From: Pseudomonas nicosulfuronedens | Lineage (GTDB): Bacteria > Pseudomonadota > Gammaproteobacteria > Pseudomonadales > Pseudomonadaceae | Reading direction: 5' to 3' | Length of the DNA: 64,000 bases | NCBI RefSeq assembly: GCF_005877905.1 | Contig: NZ_SWDV01000004.1 | Span: forward strand, 186,001-250,000 | Shown: one piece after another, positions 10,066-19,198 of the stretch | Numbering within the stretch: position 1 is the stretch's first letter | How the letters are laid out: the number at the start of each line of letters is the position of its first letter | Program-made: the position numbers and the translations under genes | Notes under the pieces: model-generated | The model's database searches: none | Seen by the model: the letters and a program-made list of their open reading frames with translations, nothing else | What the model was told of the DNA's origin: nothing

Positions 10066-11160
10066 ATGAGCGCCGTTACCCGTGCCACGGTGGAGGCCGT
10101 CCTCCGCCAGATCAACGACCCCCACACCGGCCAGAACCTGCTGGAAGCCGGCTACCTGCGCGAGCTGGACATCCAGGGCGGGCGCATCTCGCTGACTCTG
10201 GAGCTGGGCTACGCCGCTGGCCTGTTCAAGAACGGCTTGGCGCAGACCGTGCAGATGGCCCTGGAAGCGCTGGACGGCGTCGACTCGGCCCAGGTCAAGG
10301 TGGAAACCCACATCGCCGCGCACAAGGCCCAGGCCCAGGTGCCGGGTATGAGCAACGTCAAGAACATCATCGCCGTAGCGTCCGGCAAGGGCGGCGTGGG
10401 CAAGTCCACTACCGCCGCCAACCTCGCGCTGGCGCTGGCCCGCGAGGGTGCCAAGGTCGGCATCCTGGACGCCGATATCTATGGCCCGAGCCAGGGCATC
10501 ATGTTCGGTATCCCCGAAGGCACCCGGCCGAAGATCCGCGACCAGAAGTGGTTCATCCCGCTGGAGGCCCACGGCGTGGAAGTCATGTCGATGGCCTTCC
10601 TCACCGACGACAACACCCCGGTGGTCTGGCGCGGCCCGATGGTTTCCGGCGCGTTGCTGCAGCTGATCACCCAGACCGCCTGGAACGACCTGGATTACCT
10701 GGTCATCGACATGCCGCCGGGCACCGGCGATATCCAGCTGACCCTGGCGCAGAAAGTCCCGGTGGCGGGCTCGGTGATCGTCACGACGCCGCAGGACCTC
10801 GCGCTGCTCGATGCCAGGAAAGGCGTAGAGATGTTCCGCAAGGTCAACATCCCGGTGCTGGGCGTGGTCGAGAACATGGCCGTGCACATCTGCTCCAACT
10901 GCGGCCACGCCGAACACCTGTTCGGTGAAGGCGGTGGCGAGAAGCTCGCCGCGCAGTACGGCGTCGAACTGCTGGCCTCGATGCCGCTGTCCATGGCCAT
11001 CCGCATGCAGGCCGACGGGGGCAAGCCCACCGTGATCGCCGACCCGGAAAGCCAGCTGGCGATGATCTACCAGGACATGGCCCGCTGCGTCGGCGCCCGC
11101 ATCGCCCTGAGCGAGAAGGCCGCGCCGGACATGCCGAACATCTCCATCAGCGACGACTGA
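10066..11160 (+). CDS. apbC: Mrp/ApbC-family iron-sulfur cluster carrier ATPase
   Basis: P-loop NTPase that carries and transfers Fe-S clusters. 364 aa from ATG 10066, which has a GGGAG site 5 bp upstream; an in-frame start 25 codons earlier lacks one. N-terminal MIP18/DUF59-like domain (1-85), deviant Walker A SGKGGVGKST (106-115), and a C-terminal CSNCGH motif, the CxxC that binds a bridging cluster between two subunits. Adjacent to metG and dcd as in P. aeruginosa. Confidence 0.95.
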   Translation: MSAVTRATVEAVLRQINDPHTGQNLLEAGYLRELDIQGGRISLTLELGYAAGLFKNGLAQTVQMALEALDGVDSAQVKVETHIAAHKAQAQVPGMSNVKNIIAVASGKGGVGKSTTAANLALALAREGAKVGILDADIYGPSQGIMFGIPEGTRPKIRDQKWFIPLEAHGVEVMSMAFLTDDNTPVVWRGPMVSGALLQLITQTAWNDLDYLVIDMPPGTGDIQLTLAQKVPVAGSVIVTTPQDLALLDARKGVEMFRKVNIPVLGVVENMAVHICSNCGHAEHLFGEGGGEKLAAQYGVELLASMPLSMAIRMQADGGKPTVIADPESQLAMIYQDMARCVGARIALSEKAAPDMPNISISDD

Positions 11161-11175
11161 TCCGCAGGGACTGCC

Positions 11176-11790
11176 ATGCGCAAGGATGCGAAACGCGCCG
11201 TCGGCTGGCTGCTGGCCGCGTGCCTGGGCCTCACCGGCTCGGTGGCCTGGGGCGCCGACGAGGATTCCGCCAACTGGCAGGCGCAGTGCGTGATAGACGG
11301 ACAGCCGGTGACCCTGGACTTCCGTTCTGCCTCGGGCGATGCCTTCGACGATGACATGGTTGTGCAGGCGCGCCGGGCCGACGGCTCCCGCCTGACCCTG
11401 CCACTGCCGCCAGCCCTCTACCACGCCACCGGCCCGCTCGGTCGTCCGATCAGTGCCTGCGACCCAGTGCCGCTACTGGACATGGGCAACGGCCTCGGCC
11501 TGCTGCTTGTGGTGCGCGACAACCGCCCCGGCCTGCCGGTGGTGGATGTACTGCTGCTGGACCTCGTCACCTTGCAGGTGGTGGACAAGCGCCTGGGCGA
11601 CCCCGGTGCAGTGGAAGGCCTGCTGAAAACCGCCAGCCTGGTGCTGCGCCAGTCGCCGCAAGGTGTCGACCTGCGCCTGGTGCGCGAGGCCGTGCCGGGT
11701 GCCGAGTGCGATTGTGCCGACGGCTACGCCGAAGACTGGCTGCGTTTCTCGGTGGACCGGCGCAAGCTGCGCACGGACTGGCTGCCCTGA
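11176..11790 (+). CDS. Exported hypothetical protein
   Basis: 204 aa with a signal peptide (KRAVGWLLAACLGLTGSVAWG, cleavage about residue 26). The mature part is hydrophilic with a Cys-rich stretch GAECDCADGY near residue 175. No known domain recognised. It starts 15 bp after apbC with AGGGAC upstream, so is probably co-transcribed with it. Confidence 0.7.
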   Translation: MRKDAKRAVGWLLAACLGLTGSVAWGADEDSANWQAQCVIDGQPVTLDFRSASGDAFDDDMVVQARRADGSRLTLPLPPALYHATGPLGRPISACDPVPLLDMGNGLGLLLVVRDNRPGLPVVDVLLLDLVTLQVVDKRLGDPGAVEGLLKTASLVLRQSPQGVDLRLVREAVPGAECDCADGYAEDWLRFSVDRRKLRTDWLP

Positions 11791-11794
11791 AGGT

Positions 11795-12289
11795 TCATGG
11801 AAACCATTCCGTCCCGGCACCGACAGGGAACTGACCGCTGCGTAATTCGTCCAGTGTGAGCTCGCGTCCTGTCCAGAGTCGGACCTTGCGCGCCCCGGCC
11901 CCGCGGCAGAGCTCGTACAGCCCCCGGACTTCCACTTGCGTCAGGCCACCTTCAAGTAGCTCCTGAGGGTGCAGGATCAACACCGGCGCGGCCTTGAGCA
12001 GAGACTTGGGCGCGAGTCGGCCGACCAGCAACTTCAGGGTCATCTCGGCGAAAGAGAAATTGGCCAGCAGGGAGCGGGGATGATCGAAGCCGTTGACGAT
12101 CTCGATGCCCTCCTGGCCTCGCAGTTGCTGGGCGGCCTCGCCGGCCGCCAGGACTCTTGGCTTGCCATCCTCGTAGCGCAGGGCCAGCAGGGGTGGTTCG
12201 CCGAATGCTTCGCCGGACGGCAGCGCCACGCCGCTGATCCACTGGCGGGAGAGCTTCAGGTACAGGGTGGACGAAAAATGATCAAGCAT
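11795..12289 (-). CDS. MreB-like half-length actin-fold protein
   Basis: 164 aa from ATG 12289 (GGAAGAG upstream). The pattern of the first half of MreB is recognisable: EEG-type GQEGIEIVNGFDHPRSLLANFSFAEMTLKLLVGRL corresponds to the MreB segment leading to IRPLKDGVIADFDVAE, and PVLILHPQELLEGGLTQVEVRGLYELCRGAGARKVRLW matches the helix before the LIEEP loop. The protein stops there, so the second actin domain is missing. The N-terminal phosphate loop (GIDLGTANT in MreB) is replaced by LKLSRQWISG, so ATP binding is doubtful. Convergent with the 11176 gene, divergent from dcd. Confidence 0.65.
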   Translation of the reverse strand: MLDHFSSTLYLKLSRQWISGVALPSGEAFGEPPLLALRYEDGKPRVLAAGEAAQQLRGQEGIEIVNGFDHPRSLLANFSFAEMTLKLLVGRLAPKSLLKAAPVLILHPQELLEGGLTQVEVRGLYELCRGAGARKVRLWTGRELTLDELRSGQFPVGAGTEWFP

Positions 12290-12434
12290 GTGCGGGCTCT
12301 TCCATGAGTCGATGCGCCGCAGGGTACGTAAATCCACGCTCGAGCGTCGACCATCCGGCCGCACCCTTTGCCGGAAATTGTGACGCCCGGTAAGATTCGC
12401 CTTCTTTTTTCAACCGCCGCACAGGACACCCGCC

Positions 12435-13001
12435 ATGAGCATCAAATCGGACAAGTGGATTCGCCGCATGGCTCAGGAACACGGCATGATCGAGCCGTTC
12501 GTCGAGCGCCAGATTCGTGGTGCCGATGACAGCCGGGTGATTTCCTACGGTGTTTCCAGCTACGGCTACGACGTACGCTGCGCCGCCGAATTCAAGGTAT
12601 TCACCAACATCCACTCGGCGGTGGTCGATCCGAAGAACTTCGACGAGAAGAGCTTCGTGGATATCAACAGCGACGTCTGCATCATCCCGCCGAACTCCTT
12701 CGCCCTGGCCCGCACCGTCGAGTACTTCCGCATCCCGCGCGACGTGCTGACCATCTGCCTGGGCAAGAGCACCTACGCGCGCTGCGGCATCATCGTCAAC
12801 GTCACCCCGCTGGAACCGGAGTGGGAAGGCCACGTGACCCTGGAGTTCTCCAACACCACCAACCTGCCGGCGAAAATCTACGCCCACGAAGGCGTGGCGC
12901 AGATGCTGTTCCTGCAGTCGGACGAAGCCTGCGAAGTGTCCTACCGCGATCGCGGCGGCAAGTACCAGGGCCAGACCGGCGTTACCCTGCCCAAGGCGTG
13001 A
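12435..13001 (+). CDS. dcd: dCTP deaminase
   Basis: Deaminates dCTP to dUTP, supplying dTMP synthesis. 188 aa, full length. Family signatures: GKSTYARCG (110-118) with nucleotide-contacting K111, S112 and R116, and EFSNTT with catalytic Glu138. AGGA precedes the ATG by 9 bp. Lacks the dUTPase extension of bifunctional forms. Confidence 0.98.
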   Translation: MSIKSDKWIRRMAQEHGMIEPFVERQIRGADDSRVISYGVSSYGYDVRCAAEFKVFTNIHSAVVDPKNFDEKSFVDINSDVCIIPPNSFALARTVEYFRIPRDVLTICLGKSTYARCGIIVNVTPLEPEWEGHVTLEFSNTTNLPAKIYAHEGVAQMLFLQSDEACEVSYRDRGGKYQGQTGVTLPKA

Positions 13002-13028
13002 TCGAGCCTTAATCAAGAGAAAACGGAC

Positions 13029-13619
13029 ATGACCTCGCAAGGACTGCGGGGCCTGCTTTGCGCCCTGTGGCTGGGCGCCAGCGGCCAACTGGCGGCAGCC
13101 GAACTCAACGTCACCCCGGGTGGCGAAGTGCTTGGCCTGCCGTCGAACGCTCCCCTGAACCAATTCGTCGAGCGTCTCGGCGAGCCCACTGCGCGCCTGC
13201 CGATGCGCGGTGGCGAGCAGGGCCTGCTCTACGGTAACTCCACCCTGCTGGTGTTCAAGGGCCAGCGTCTCACGCAGGTTCGCTGCTGGTTGCACAGCCA
13301 GTTCACACCCTCGCTGTTCCTTGGCTGGCTGGATCAGGTCGAGCCTGGCAAGGACCCGCTGACTTTCGCCGTCGACGGCCAACTGCATCTGGGCCAGGAG
13401 CGTGGTGCCACGGGGGAGTGGTTCAACACCCTGGATGGCGACGGTGACGAGCTTTCCGATGTCCGGGTGCGTAACGGCAGCGATATCTGGGGCGGCTATG
13501 GAAACTCCGACGACTACGGCATTCGCGGCGAGAGCCGTCAGGTCGTGGTGTCACTCAGCGTGAGCATTCCCGAGCCACCGGCCGCCGCGGCTTCAATGGG
13601 CGTGATGGGCCGTCCCTAG
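13029..13619 (+). CDS. Exported hypothetical protein
   Basis: 196 aa with signal peptide (GLRGLLCALWLGASGQLAAA, cleavage about residue 24). The mature part contains a DGDGDELSD stretch (~137-145), resembling a Ca2+-binding Asp-rich loop, followed by a Pro/Ala-rich end. No family recognised. It starts 27 bp after dcd and converges with the ATPase gene, overlapping it by 27 bp. Confidence 0.65.
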   Translation: MTSQGLRGLLCALWLGASGQLAAAELNVTPGGEVLGLPSNAPLNQFVERLGEPTARLPMRGGEQGLLYGNSTLLVFKGQRLTQVRCWLHSQFTPSLFLGWLDQVEPGKDPLTFAVDGQLHLGQERGATGEWFNTLDGDGDELSDVRVRNGSDIWGGYGNSDDYGIRGESRQVVVSLSVSIPEPPAAAASMGVMGRP

Positions 13620-14150
13620 GACTTCCAGCACGAAGGCCGCTCGCTCCTCCAGACCTGCGAGCGGTAATTGCACGATGTGATACCCCAACCCCTCGTACAC
13701 CTCGGCCATGGCTGCCGCCGTTAGCTGCGCTTCGCTGAAGTCCTGCCGGCGTTCGGCGTCGTTGCGGTAGATGGCCTCCCACGCCGGTGCCAGGAACACG
13801 GTCCGCCTGTAGCGCAGCTCCTGGACAGCGGTTTCCAGGGGTTCGGGAATCGACAGGCCACAGAGCCGCGCGTAGCCCAGCACGTCCGGTAGGCCGCGAT
13901 CGAACAGCCACAGCCCTCCTGCTTCGAGCGCTCGCTCGCGGGTCGTCCGCGCGTGGTCGAACATCGCCTGGCAGAAGGCCTCCCGGTTTGCCCAGGGCAG
14001 TGCATCGCCGGCACAGGCCAGTTGCTCGCGGATGATGGCGCGGCCGCCTTCCTCGACGACGTTCAGGCCGTGATGCCGGTGCAGACGGTCGAGCAAAGTG
14101 CTCTTGCCGGCGCCTGGGCCGCCAGTGATGACGATAAGGGATTCGGACAT
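13593..14150 (-). CDS. AAA_28-type P-loop ATPase/kinase-like protein
   Basis: 185 aa. Walker A GGPGAGKST (10-18); LWLFDRGLPD near residue 80 supplies the Walker B / DRG motif found in nucleoside-kinase-like proteins; R-rich lid region around 110-135. Resembles the predicted ATPases often annotated AAA_28 (NadR/thymidylate-kinase-like fold). Substrate unknown. A terminator at 14235-14263 separates it from quiP. Confidence 0.75.
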   Translation of the reverse strand: MSESLIVITGGPGAGKSTLLDRLHRHHGLNVVEEGGRAIIREQLACAGDALPWANREAFCQAMFDHARTTRERALEAGGLWLFDRGLPDVLGYARLCGLSIPEPLETAVQELRYRRTVFLAPAWEAIYRNDAERRQDFSEAQLTAAAMAEVYEGLGYHIVQLPLAGLEERAAFVLEVLGTAHHAH

Positions 14151-14234
14151 GGCGATGACTCCTGTAGGAAAGGATGCGAGGGAGTACCGGCCGGGGAAGG
14201 GGTGCGAAGGGAGGTGCGGCGGAATCGGAGCGGG

Positions 14235-14263
14235 GAAAAAAGAAAGGCACCCAGAGGGTGCCT
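14235..14263 (-). terminator. Rho-independent terminator after quiP
   Basis: Perfect 8-bp stem AGGCACCC/GGGTGCCT with a 3-nt loop (14245-14263). On the minus strand it is followed by TTTCTTTTTT (down to 14235). It ends minus-strand transcription coming from quiP, 84 bp past its stop. Confidence 0.85.
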
Positions 14264-14346
14264 GAATATGATCATGGAGTAAGTCGACAATTCTGATCCC
14301 GGGGCGGAAGTGAAGTTCCCGTCCCCCGGAAATATTTTTCAGATCA

Positions 14347-16887
14347 TCACTTCTCCGGCACCAGCGTCAGGCGTTTCACGCCGTAGACCTTCTCCAGGTT
14401 CTGCGACTGGAAGGGGAAGCTCATGTAGTTGCCCTTCAGCCAGGCGTCGATGCCGTCGGCGTAGTGCGGGCTGGCCGGGTTGCCGGATTGGCCGCTGCTG
14501 TTGAGGCCGATCATCGGCTCGCTCTGGCCGAAGTCGACGACGATGCGCATGGCCGGGATCAGCCAGGTATTGAAGTCCTGGCCCCAATGGTAGGCCGAGA
14601 CGTTCAGGGTGCTGTGGTCGCCGCCGGCCGGGTAGGGGCCGCGATCCAGGTAGCCCTTGATCGCTCCGAGGCTGGCTCGCTCGCTGGCGCTCAGGTTGGG
14701 CGCCATCTTGGTGCTGTCGCTGACCCACTCGTACGTGTGCAGCTTGCCCCACTGCCAGGCACGGCGGTCGCTGCCCAGCTTCTGCTCGCAGAAGGCAGTG
14801 GCGGCGGCCAGGCTGCGGGCGAGGATCGCCGGCTTGTCTTCCTTCTGCGGTGTGCGGGTGTCGTCCCAGAACGGGCTGTCGTCGCGCCCCAGCAGATGGT
14901 CGGCCTGGGCCGAGTAGGAGAGGTTGGCGGTCTCGACGAAGGCCTTCCAGGACGGGCTGTCCTCCGGGCCCAGTTCGTCGAGGAAGATCTGCTTGGTGCT
15001 TTCCTGCAGGAAAGCTTCGTATAGCGCAGCGTCGCCGGAGGTAGCCGAGAGCTTGCCGTCGAACGCCATGATCCGGTCCAGCGCTTCGCGGGCGCGGGCG
15101 CGTTGGTCGGCGGGCAGGGCGTCGATGGCTTTCTTCAGCGGCTGAGCCATGCCCGGCGCGTCCAGCATCGACTGCAGCTTGCCGGCGAAGGGCGTGGTCT
15201 GGTCGTACTGCATGGCGATCATGCTGCGGTAGTCGTGGCTCTTGCTGCCGCCAGCCAGCTGGGCGATGCGTTCGTAGCGCTCCGGGTAGTACCAGGAACT
15301 GGACAGCTGCGCGCCATAGCCCGGCTGTACGCTGCGGTGGTTGGCGGTGCCCAGCCAGCCTTGCTGCGGGTCCTGGTCGGACGGATGGAGGATCGGGTCG
15401 GCATAGCCGTCCCAGTCGTAGCGGCTGTCCCAGCCGGGAGAGGGCAGCAGGCCGCGGCCTTCCTTGCGGTTGGGGAAGCGTCCAGTGACCTGCCAGCCGA
15501 TGTGCTTCTCGTCGGCGAACACGATGTTCAGCGCCATGGCGCGCACATCGCGGGTGGCGTCGAAGGCCTGCTCGACGTTCTTCGCTCGGGACAGGTCGAA
15601 GAAGGCGTCGAGGGTGCGGTCGGTCTCGTTCTGGATGCTCTGGTAGGCGATGCCGTAGCCGCTGGACAGCGGCAGCGGCTGCAGGTCGTGCTTGCGCTCG
15701 CCCAGCGCGCTGTTGAGTAGCGGACCGTGGCGGGTTTCGTAGATGACCTCGCGGACCGGACTCTGGCCCTTGATGAAGAAGGTCTCGTTACGCTCGATGG
15801 CCGGCTTCCACTGGCCGTCGGCGAGGTAGTAGAGCTTGCTGCCCTGGCGCTTCACCTGTTCGAGGAAGAGGTCCTGGTTGTCGCCCATGACCATGGTCAT
15901 GCCCCACGCCAGCTTGCCGTTGAAGCCGGCGACCACGCCCGGCACACCGGCGATGGAAACACCTGCGGCGTTGTACTTGGGCGAGCGGATCTGCACGTAG
16001 TTCCACACCGAGGGCATGGATAGCGGCAGGTGGGTGTCGTTGGCCAGGATGCTCTTGCCGCTGCGCGTACGCTGCGGGGCGATGGCCCAGTTGTTGGAAG
16101 CGGCGACGCCCATCATCTGCAGCGCGGCGATCTGGCCCGCGGCCTTGTCCAGTTGTTCCAGACCGGCAATCCTGCCGTCCAGGCGCAGGCCCTTGAGTTT
16201 CTCGGCTTCCTCGAAGGGCAGCGCTTCATCCGGGTAGATCGGCGTCAGCCAGGGCAGCTTGTCGGCGCCGACTTTCTGCGCCAGTACCAGGGAGGCGATC
16301 TCCTCCTGCAGGTTCACCGCCAGACCGAAGTTCAACAGGCTGAAGACCAGTGCGGAGTCTTCCGCTTTCCAGTACTCGGGACGGTAGCCGGATTCGGCCA
16401 GGTCCATCGGCAGGTTGTCGCGGTAGCGGTACAGGTAGGCGTTGACGCCGCGCGCGTAAGTCTCGAAGAAGCGCTTCAGGCGTGGTGAGGAGCCGGCATA
16501 GAGCGCATCGGCGGCTTTCTTCAGGTTCACCGTGCGCATGAAGCGGTCGGTCTCCAGGGCGCCGGGGCCGACCATCTCGGACAGGCGACCCTGAGCCATC
16601 AGGCGCAGGCCGACCATCTGGCTGATGCGGTCGCTGGCATGCACGTAGCCCAGGGTGAACAGCGCGTCGTGGAAGGTACTGGTCTCGATCAGCGGCATCC
16701 CCAGGCTGTTGCGGCGGATCGACACATTGTCCGCCAGGCCCTTGATCGGCTGCACGCCGTAGCTCGGCGGCAGGCTGCCCGAGTAGCGGTCGTTGAGCCA
16801 GCCCTGGCAGCCGGTGAGGCTGACAGCGGCAGTGACGGTGGCGGCAAGGCCGAAGCTGGGAAGCCGGCGGAAGGCTCGCGGGGCCAT
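14347..16887 (-). CDS. quiP: Acyl-homoserine lactone acylase, QuiP type
   Basis: Ntn-hydrolase that removes the acyl chain from long-chain N-acyl-homoserine lactones. 846 aa from ATG 16887 (GGAG upstream), practically the length of P. aeruginosa QuiP (847). Lipobox-like SLTGC (Cys27) or signal peptide, alpha chain, linker, then the autocleavage site with nucleophile Ser264 in VAASNNWAI starting the beta chain. The beta-chain stretches [30 protein letters not shown] and [16 protein letters not shown] are as I recall them from QuiP. It would be exported and either quench or recycle quorum signals. No luxI/luxR pair is visible in the window. Confidence 0.92.
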   Translation of the reverse strand: MAPRAFRRLPSFGLAATVTAAVSLTGCQGWLNDRYSGSLPPSYGVQPIKGLADNVSIRRNSLGMPLIETSTFHDALFTLGYVHASDRISQMVGLRLMAQGRLSEMVGPGALETDRFMRTVNLKKAADALYAGSSPRLKRFFETYARGVNAYLYRYRDNLPMDLAESGYRPEYWKAEDSALVFSLLNFGLAVNLQEEIASLVLAQKVGADKLPWLTPIYPDEALPFEEAEKLKGLRLDGRIAGLEQLDKAAGQIAALQMMGVAASNNWAIAPQRTRSGKSILANDTHLPLSMPSVWNYVQIRSPKYNAAGVSIAGVPGVVAGFNGKLAWGMTMVMGDNQDLFLEQVKRQGSKLYYLADGQWKPAIERNETFFIKGQSPVREVIYETRHGPLLNSALGERKHDLQPLPLSSGYGIAYQSIQNETDRTLDAFFDLSRAKNVEQAFDATRDVRAMALNIVFADEKHIGWQVTGRFPNRKEGRGLLPSPGWDSRYDWDGYADPILHPSDQDPQQGWLGTANHRSVQPGYGAQLSSSWYYPERYERIAQLAGGSKSHDYRSMIAMQYDQTTPFAGKLQSMLDAPGMAQPLKKAIDALPADQRARAREALDRIMAFDGKLSATSGDAALYEAFLQESTKQIFLDELGPEDSPSWKAFVETANLSYSAQADHLLGRDDSPFWDDTRTPQKEDKPAILARSLAAATAFCEQKLGSDRRAWQWGKLHTYEWVSDSTKMAPNLSASERASLGAIKGYLDRGPYPAGGDHSTLNVSAYHWGQDFNTWLIPAMRIVVDFGQSEPMIGLNSSGQSGNPASPHYADGIDAWLKGNYMSFPFQSQNLEKVYGVKRLTLVPEK

Positions 16888-17023
16888 GGGGTGTGCTCCT
16901 GCACAAAAGAGGTCGCTTGAAATGGGATGCTTGAAGCGCGCTACGTTAGTGAGCCGAGGATAGCTGTGCAAGCCGCGCAGGGCGGGATTTTCAGCAGCCG
17001 ACGAATAGTTGGGCCAGACAGCA

Positions 17024-17048
17024 GAAGGCCCGCGCTGGGCGGGCCTTC
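17024..17048 (-). terminator. Terminator-like hairpin after the SEC-C gene
   Basis: 10-bp perfect stem GAAGGCCCGC/GCGGGCCTTC with a 5-nt loop, 23 bp past the end of the minus-strand LEA/SEC-C pair and upstream of quiP. The following T tract is weak (TGCTGTCT), so termination efficiency is uncertain. Confidence 0.55.
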
Positions 17049-17070
17049 TTCGCAGTGCTCGGTACCTGGT

Positions 17071-17271
17071 TCAGGCGCCGTGGCACTTCTTGTACTTGCT
17101 GCCGCTGCCGCAGGGGCAAGGGTCGTTGCGGCCCACGTCCTTGAGCGGGTTACGGACCGGCTCGTGGCTGTGGTTGCAGTGCGGGCCGTGCACGTGGCCG
17201 TGATCATGGTGGTGGTCATGATCGTGGTCATGGTTGCAGTTCGGACCGTGTACGTGGGGTTCCTGGCTCAT
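17071..17271 (-). CDS. Histidine-rich SEC-C metal-binding protein
   Basis: 66 aa from ATG 17271; a GTG at 17283 that overlaps the upstream stop is the alternative start. The first half is an HD/HH-rich stretch ([19 protein letters not shown], with two CNH triplets). The C-terminus is the SEC-C zinc motif [16 protein letters not shown], as in the SecA tail. Likely binds Zn or Ni; possible metal store or chaperone, by inference. Coupled to the LEA lipoprotein gene. Confidence 0.8.
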   Translation of the reverse strand: MSQEPHVHGPNCNHDHDHDHHHDHGHVHGPHCNHSHEPVRNPLKDVGRNDPCPCGSGSKYKKCHGA

Positions 17272-17279
17272 GGTGACGC

Positions 17280-17765
17280 TCACTCGGGGATGAAATCGCC
17301 GGGAATTATCTCGCCATTGCGGGCGATGTGCACGCTCTGTCCGAAGAGCAGGCCGGTCTTCACTTCACCGTCGAGGCGATAGCGGATCGGCTTGTCCGGG
17401 TCTTCCAGCAGCTTGACGATGTACTTCATGTGCCGCCACAGGTTGGTGGTTACCGGTACTTCGAAGGTTTCGTGACCGTTGGCCGGCACTGTGAACCAGT
17501 TATTCGACTCGCCTTCGGCCAGGTCGATATCGTTCAGCTTGACCTTGTAGGCCAGGCCGCGGACCGGAAGGCTGAAGTCGTTCGGGTTGTCGATGCGGAA
17601 ATGCAGGACGAATTCCTGCTCCAGCAAACGAGCTTTCACGACGTCGACTTTCTGCAGCTTCACGTCGGGTTGCTCGAAATCACCTGCCATCCAGCCGCAG
17701 CCCGAAACAAGGCCGAACAGCCAGCACAGGCTGAGAATTCTTATCATTTGCGCCTGATAATTCAT
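17280..17765 (-). CDS. LEA type 2 family lipoprotein
   Basis: 161 aa. Lipobox LFGLVSGC (Cys23) predicts lipid anchoring. The mature domain has the LEA_2/WHy pattern: [43 protein letters not shown], an NPN-centred beta sandwich. The ATG at 17765 has GAGGGG upstream. Precise function unknown; families of this kind are linked to desiccation or envelope stress in other bacteria. Co-transcribed with the His-rich SEC-C gene. Confidence 0.85.
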   Translation of the reverse strand: MNYQAQMIRILSLCWLFGLVSGCGWMAGDFEQPDVKLQKVDVVKARLLEQEFVLHFRIDNPNDFSLPVRGLAYKVKLNDIDLAEGESNNWFTVPANGHETFEVPVTTNLWRHMKYIVKLLEDPDKPIRYRLDGEVKTGLLFGQSVHIARNGEIIPGDFIPE

Positions 17766-17887
17766 GTCTACCCCTCAAGACGCCCCAGTGTACCAAGCAC
17801 CTGCTCGGCCGCAAGTTGTTGTTACGTTAAAAGAAGCTGCACCATACTGGCCGAATGTAACCGGCGGGTTAACACAGGAGAGTGAAG

Positions 17888-18448
17888 ATGAGCCGCTATG
17901 AAATTGCCTTCTCGGGACAGACCGTTCCCGGTGCTCAGCTCGACACGGTGAAAGCCAACCTGGCCAGGTTGTTCCAGGCCGATGCCCAGCGCATCGAACT
18001 GCTGTTCTCCGGTCGCCGCATGGTGATCAAGAACAACCTCGACGCGGAGGCCGCGGAAAAGTACCGCAGTGTGATCGAGCGTGCTGGCGCTGTCGTCGAA
18101 GTGGTCGACATGGACGCGCAGATCGAGGAGATCGAGCTGGCTCCGCCGCCGCCCGCCGAGCCTGTCAGTGCACCGGTACAGCCGGCAGCGTCTGCCGCTG
18201 GAGCGCAGGGGCGTCTGAAGGTCGCGCCGCGTGACGAGTACATGGCCGCTTTCGCCGATGTGGATGCACCGGATTTCGGCCTGGCTCCGGTGGGCACCGA
18301 CCTGCAGGACGAGAAGCCCGAGGCCCAGGCGCCGCGCGTGGACCTCAGCCAGTTCAGCGTCGCCCCGGTGGGCAGCGACATGGGCCAGGCCAAGCCCGAA
18401 CCTGCGGGGCCTGCGCCGGACACCAGCCACCTCAGGCTGCAGGACTGA
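17888..18448 (+). CDS. Hypothetical protein with internal APVGxD repeats
   Basis: 186 aa, no signal peptide, start ATG 17888 with AGGAGA upstream. N-terminal domain (1-75) is a compact alpha/beta unit (FSGRRMVIKNNLDAEAAEKYRSVIERAGA) also seen, to my knowledge, in other Pseudomonas proteins without known role. A Pro/Ala linker leads to two copies of a 14-residue motif, DAPDFGLAPVGTDL (127-140) and DLSQFSVAPVGSDM (152-165), and a third partial one (DTSHLRL). Its stop codon directly abuts that of the convergent TRIC gene. Confidence 0.7.
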   Translation: MSRYEIAFSGQTVPGAQLDTVKANLARLFQADAQRIELLFSGRRMVIKNNLDAEAAEKYRSVIERAGAVVEVVDMDAQIEEIELAPPPPAEPVSAPVQPAASAAGAQGRLKVAPRDEYMAAFADVDAPDFGLAPVGTDLQDEKPEAQAPRVDLSQFSVAPVGSDMGQAKPEPAGPAPDTSHLRLQD

Positions 18449-19075
18449 TCAGTCGCCCTGGTGCGGGTCGTCCTTGTAGACGAACTTGGGCATTTCCCAG
18501 CGGAAGCGGATCGCCAGCATGCGGAACAGGAAGCCGGCGAACAGGGTGATCAGCATGGCCTGCTCCTTGGGCAGGTCGATCTGCAGGCAGATCAGGTAGC
18601 ACCAGGCGCTGGCAAAGGACACGCTGGCGTACAGCTCGCGGCGGAAGATCAGCGGAACGTCGTTGCAGAGGATATCCCGCAGGATGCCGCCGAACACCCC
18701 GGTGATCACGCCGCTCACGGCGGCGATCAGCAGGCTGTGGCCCATCTCCAGGCTGACCTGGCAACCGATCAGGGTGAAGGCCACCAGGCCCACGGCGTCC
18801 AGTGCGAGGAACATCGAGCGCAGGTGGCGCATCAGCGGGGCGATGAACACGGTGAACAGTGCGGCGCCGGCCGTCAGTGCCAGGTACTCCGGATGACGCA
18901 CCCAGGTCAGCGGGTAGTGGCCCAGCAGCATGTCACGCACCGAACCGCCGCCCAGGGCGGTGACGCAGGCCACCAGCACCACGCCGAACAGGTCCATGCT
19001 CCGCCGACCGGCGGACAGCGCGCCGGTCATGGCTTCGGCGGTAATGGCGATGATGTAGAGAACGGTCAGCAGCAT
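18449..19075 (-). CDS. TRIC/UPF0126 family membrane protein (YadS-like)
   Basis: 208 aa from ATG 19075 with about seven hydrophobic helices. Two internally related halves each carry the family glycine motif: VTALGGGSVRDMLLG and ITGVFGGILRDILCN. This inverted-repeat architecture is that of prokaryotic TRIC (trimeric intracellular cation) channels, likely K+ permeable. The start lacks a strong ribosome site, and a start 30 codons upstream is possible but less conserved-looking. Confidence 0.88.
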   Translation of the reverse strand: MLLTVLYIIAITAEAMTGALSAGRRSMDLFGVVLVACVTALGGGSVRDMLLGHYPLTWVRHPEYLALTAGAALFTVFIAPLMRHLRSMFLALDAVGLVAFTLIGCQVSLEMGHSLLIAAVSGVITGVFGGILRDILCNDVPLIFRRELYASVSFASAWCYLICLQIDLPKEQAMLITLFAGFLFRMLAIRFRWEMPKFVYKDDPHQGD

Positions 19076-19198
19076 GGCGAGGTCCGGCAGGGGTAGCCGG
19101 TGCGGCGAAACACCACCGCTCCGGAAAAAAGCGCGGATTCTAGCCCAGACACCGAACGCCCCCAAGTGGGGCGAGTTCGCGCCTCACTCGATCCTGTC

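Noticed and set aside
10051..11424. 457-codon minus-strand frame opposite apbC
   Set aside because: Antisense shadow; apbC has all family motifs.
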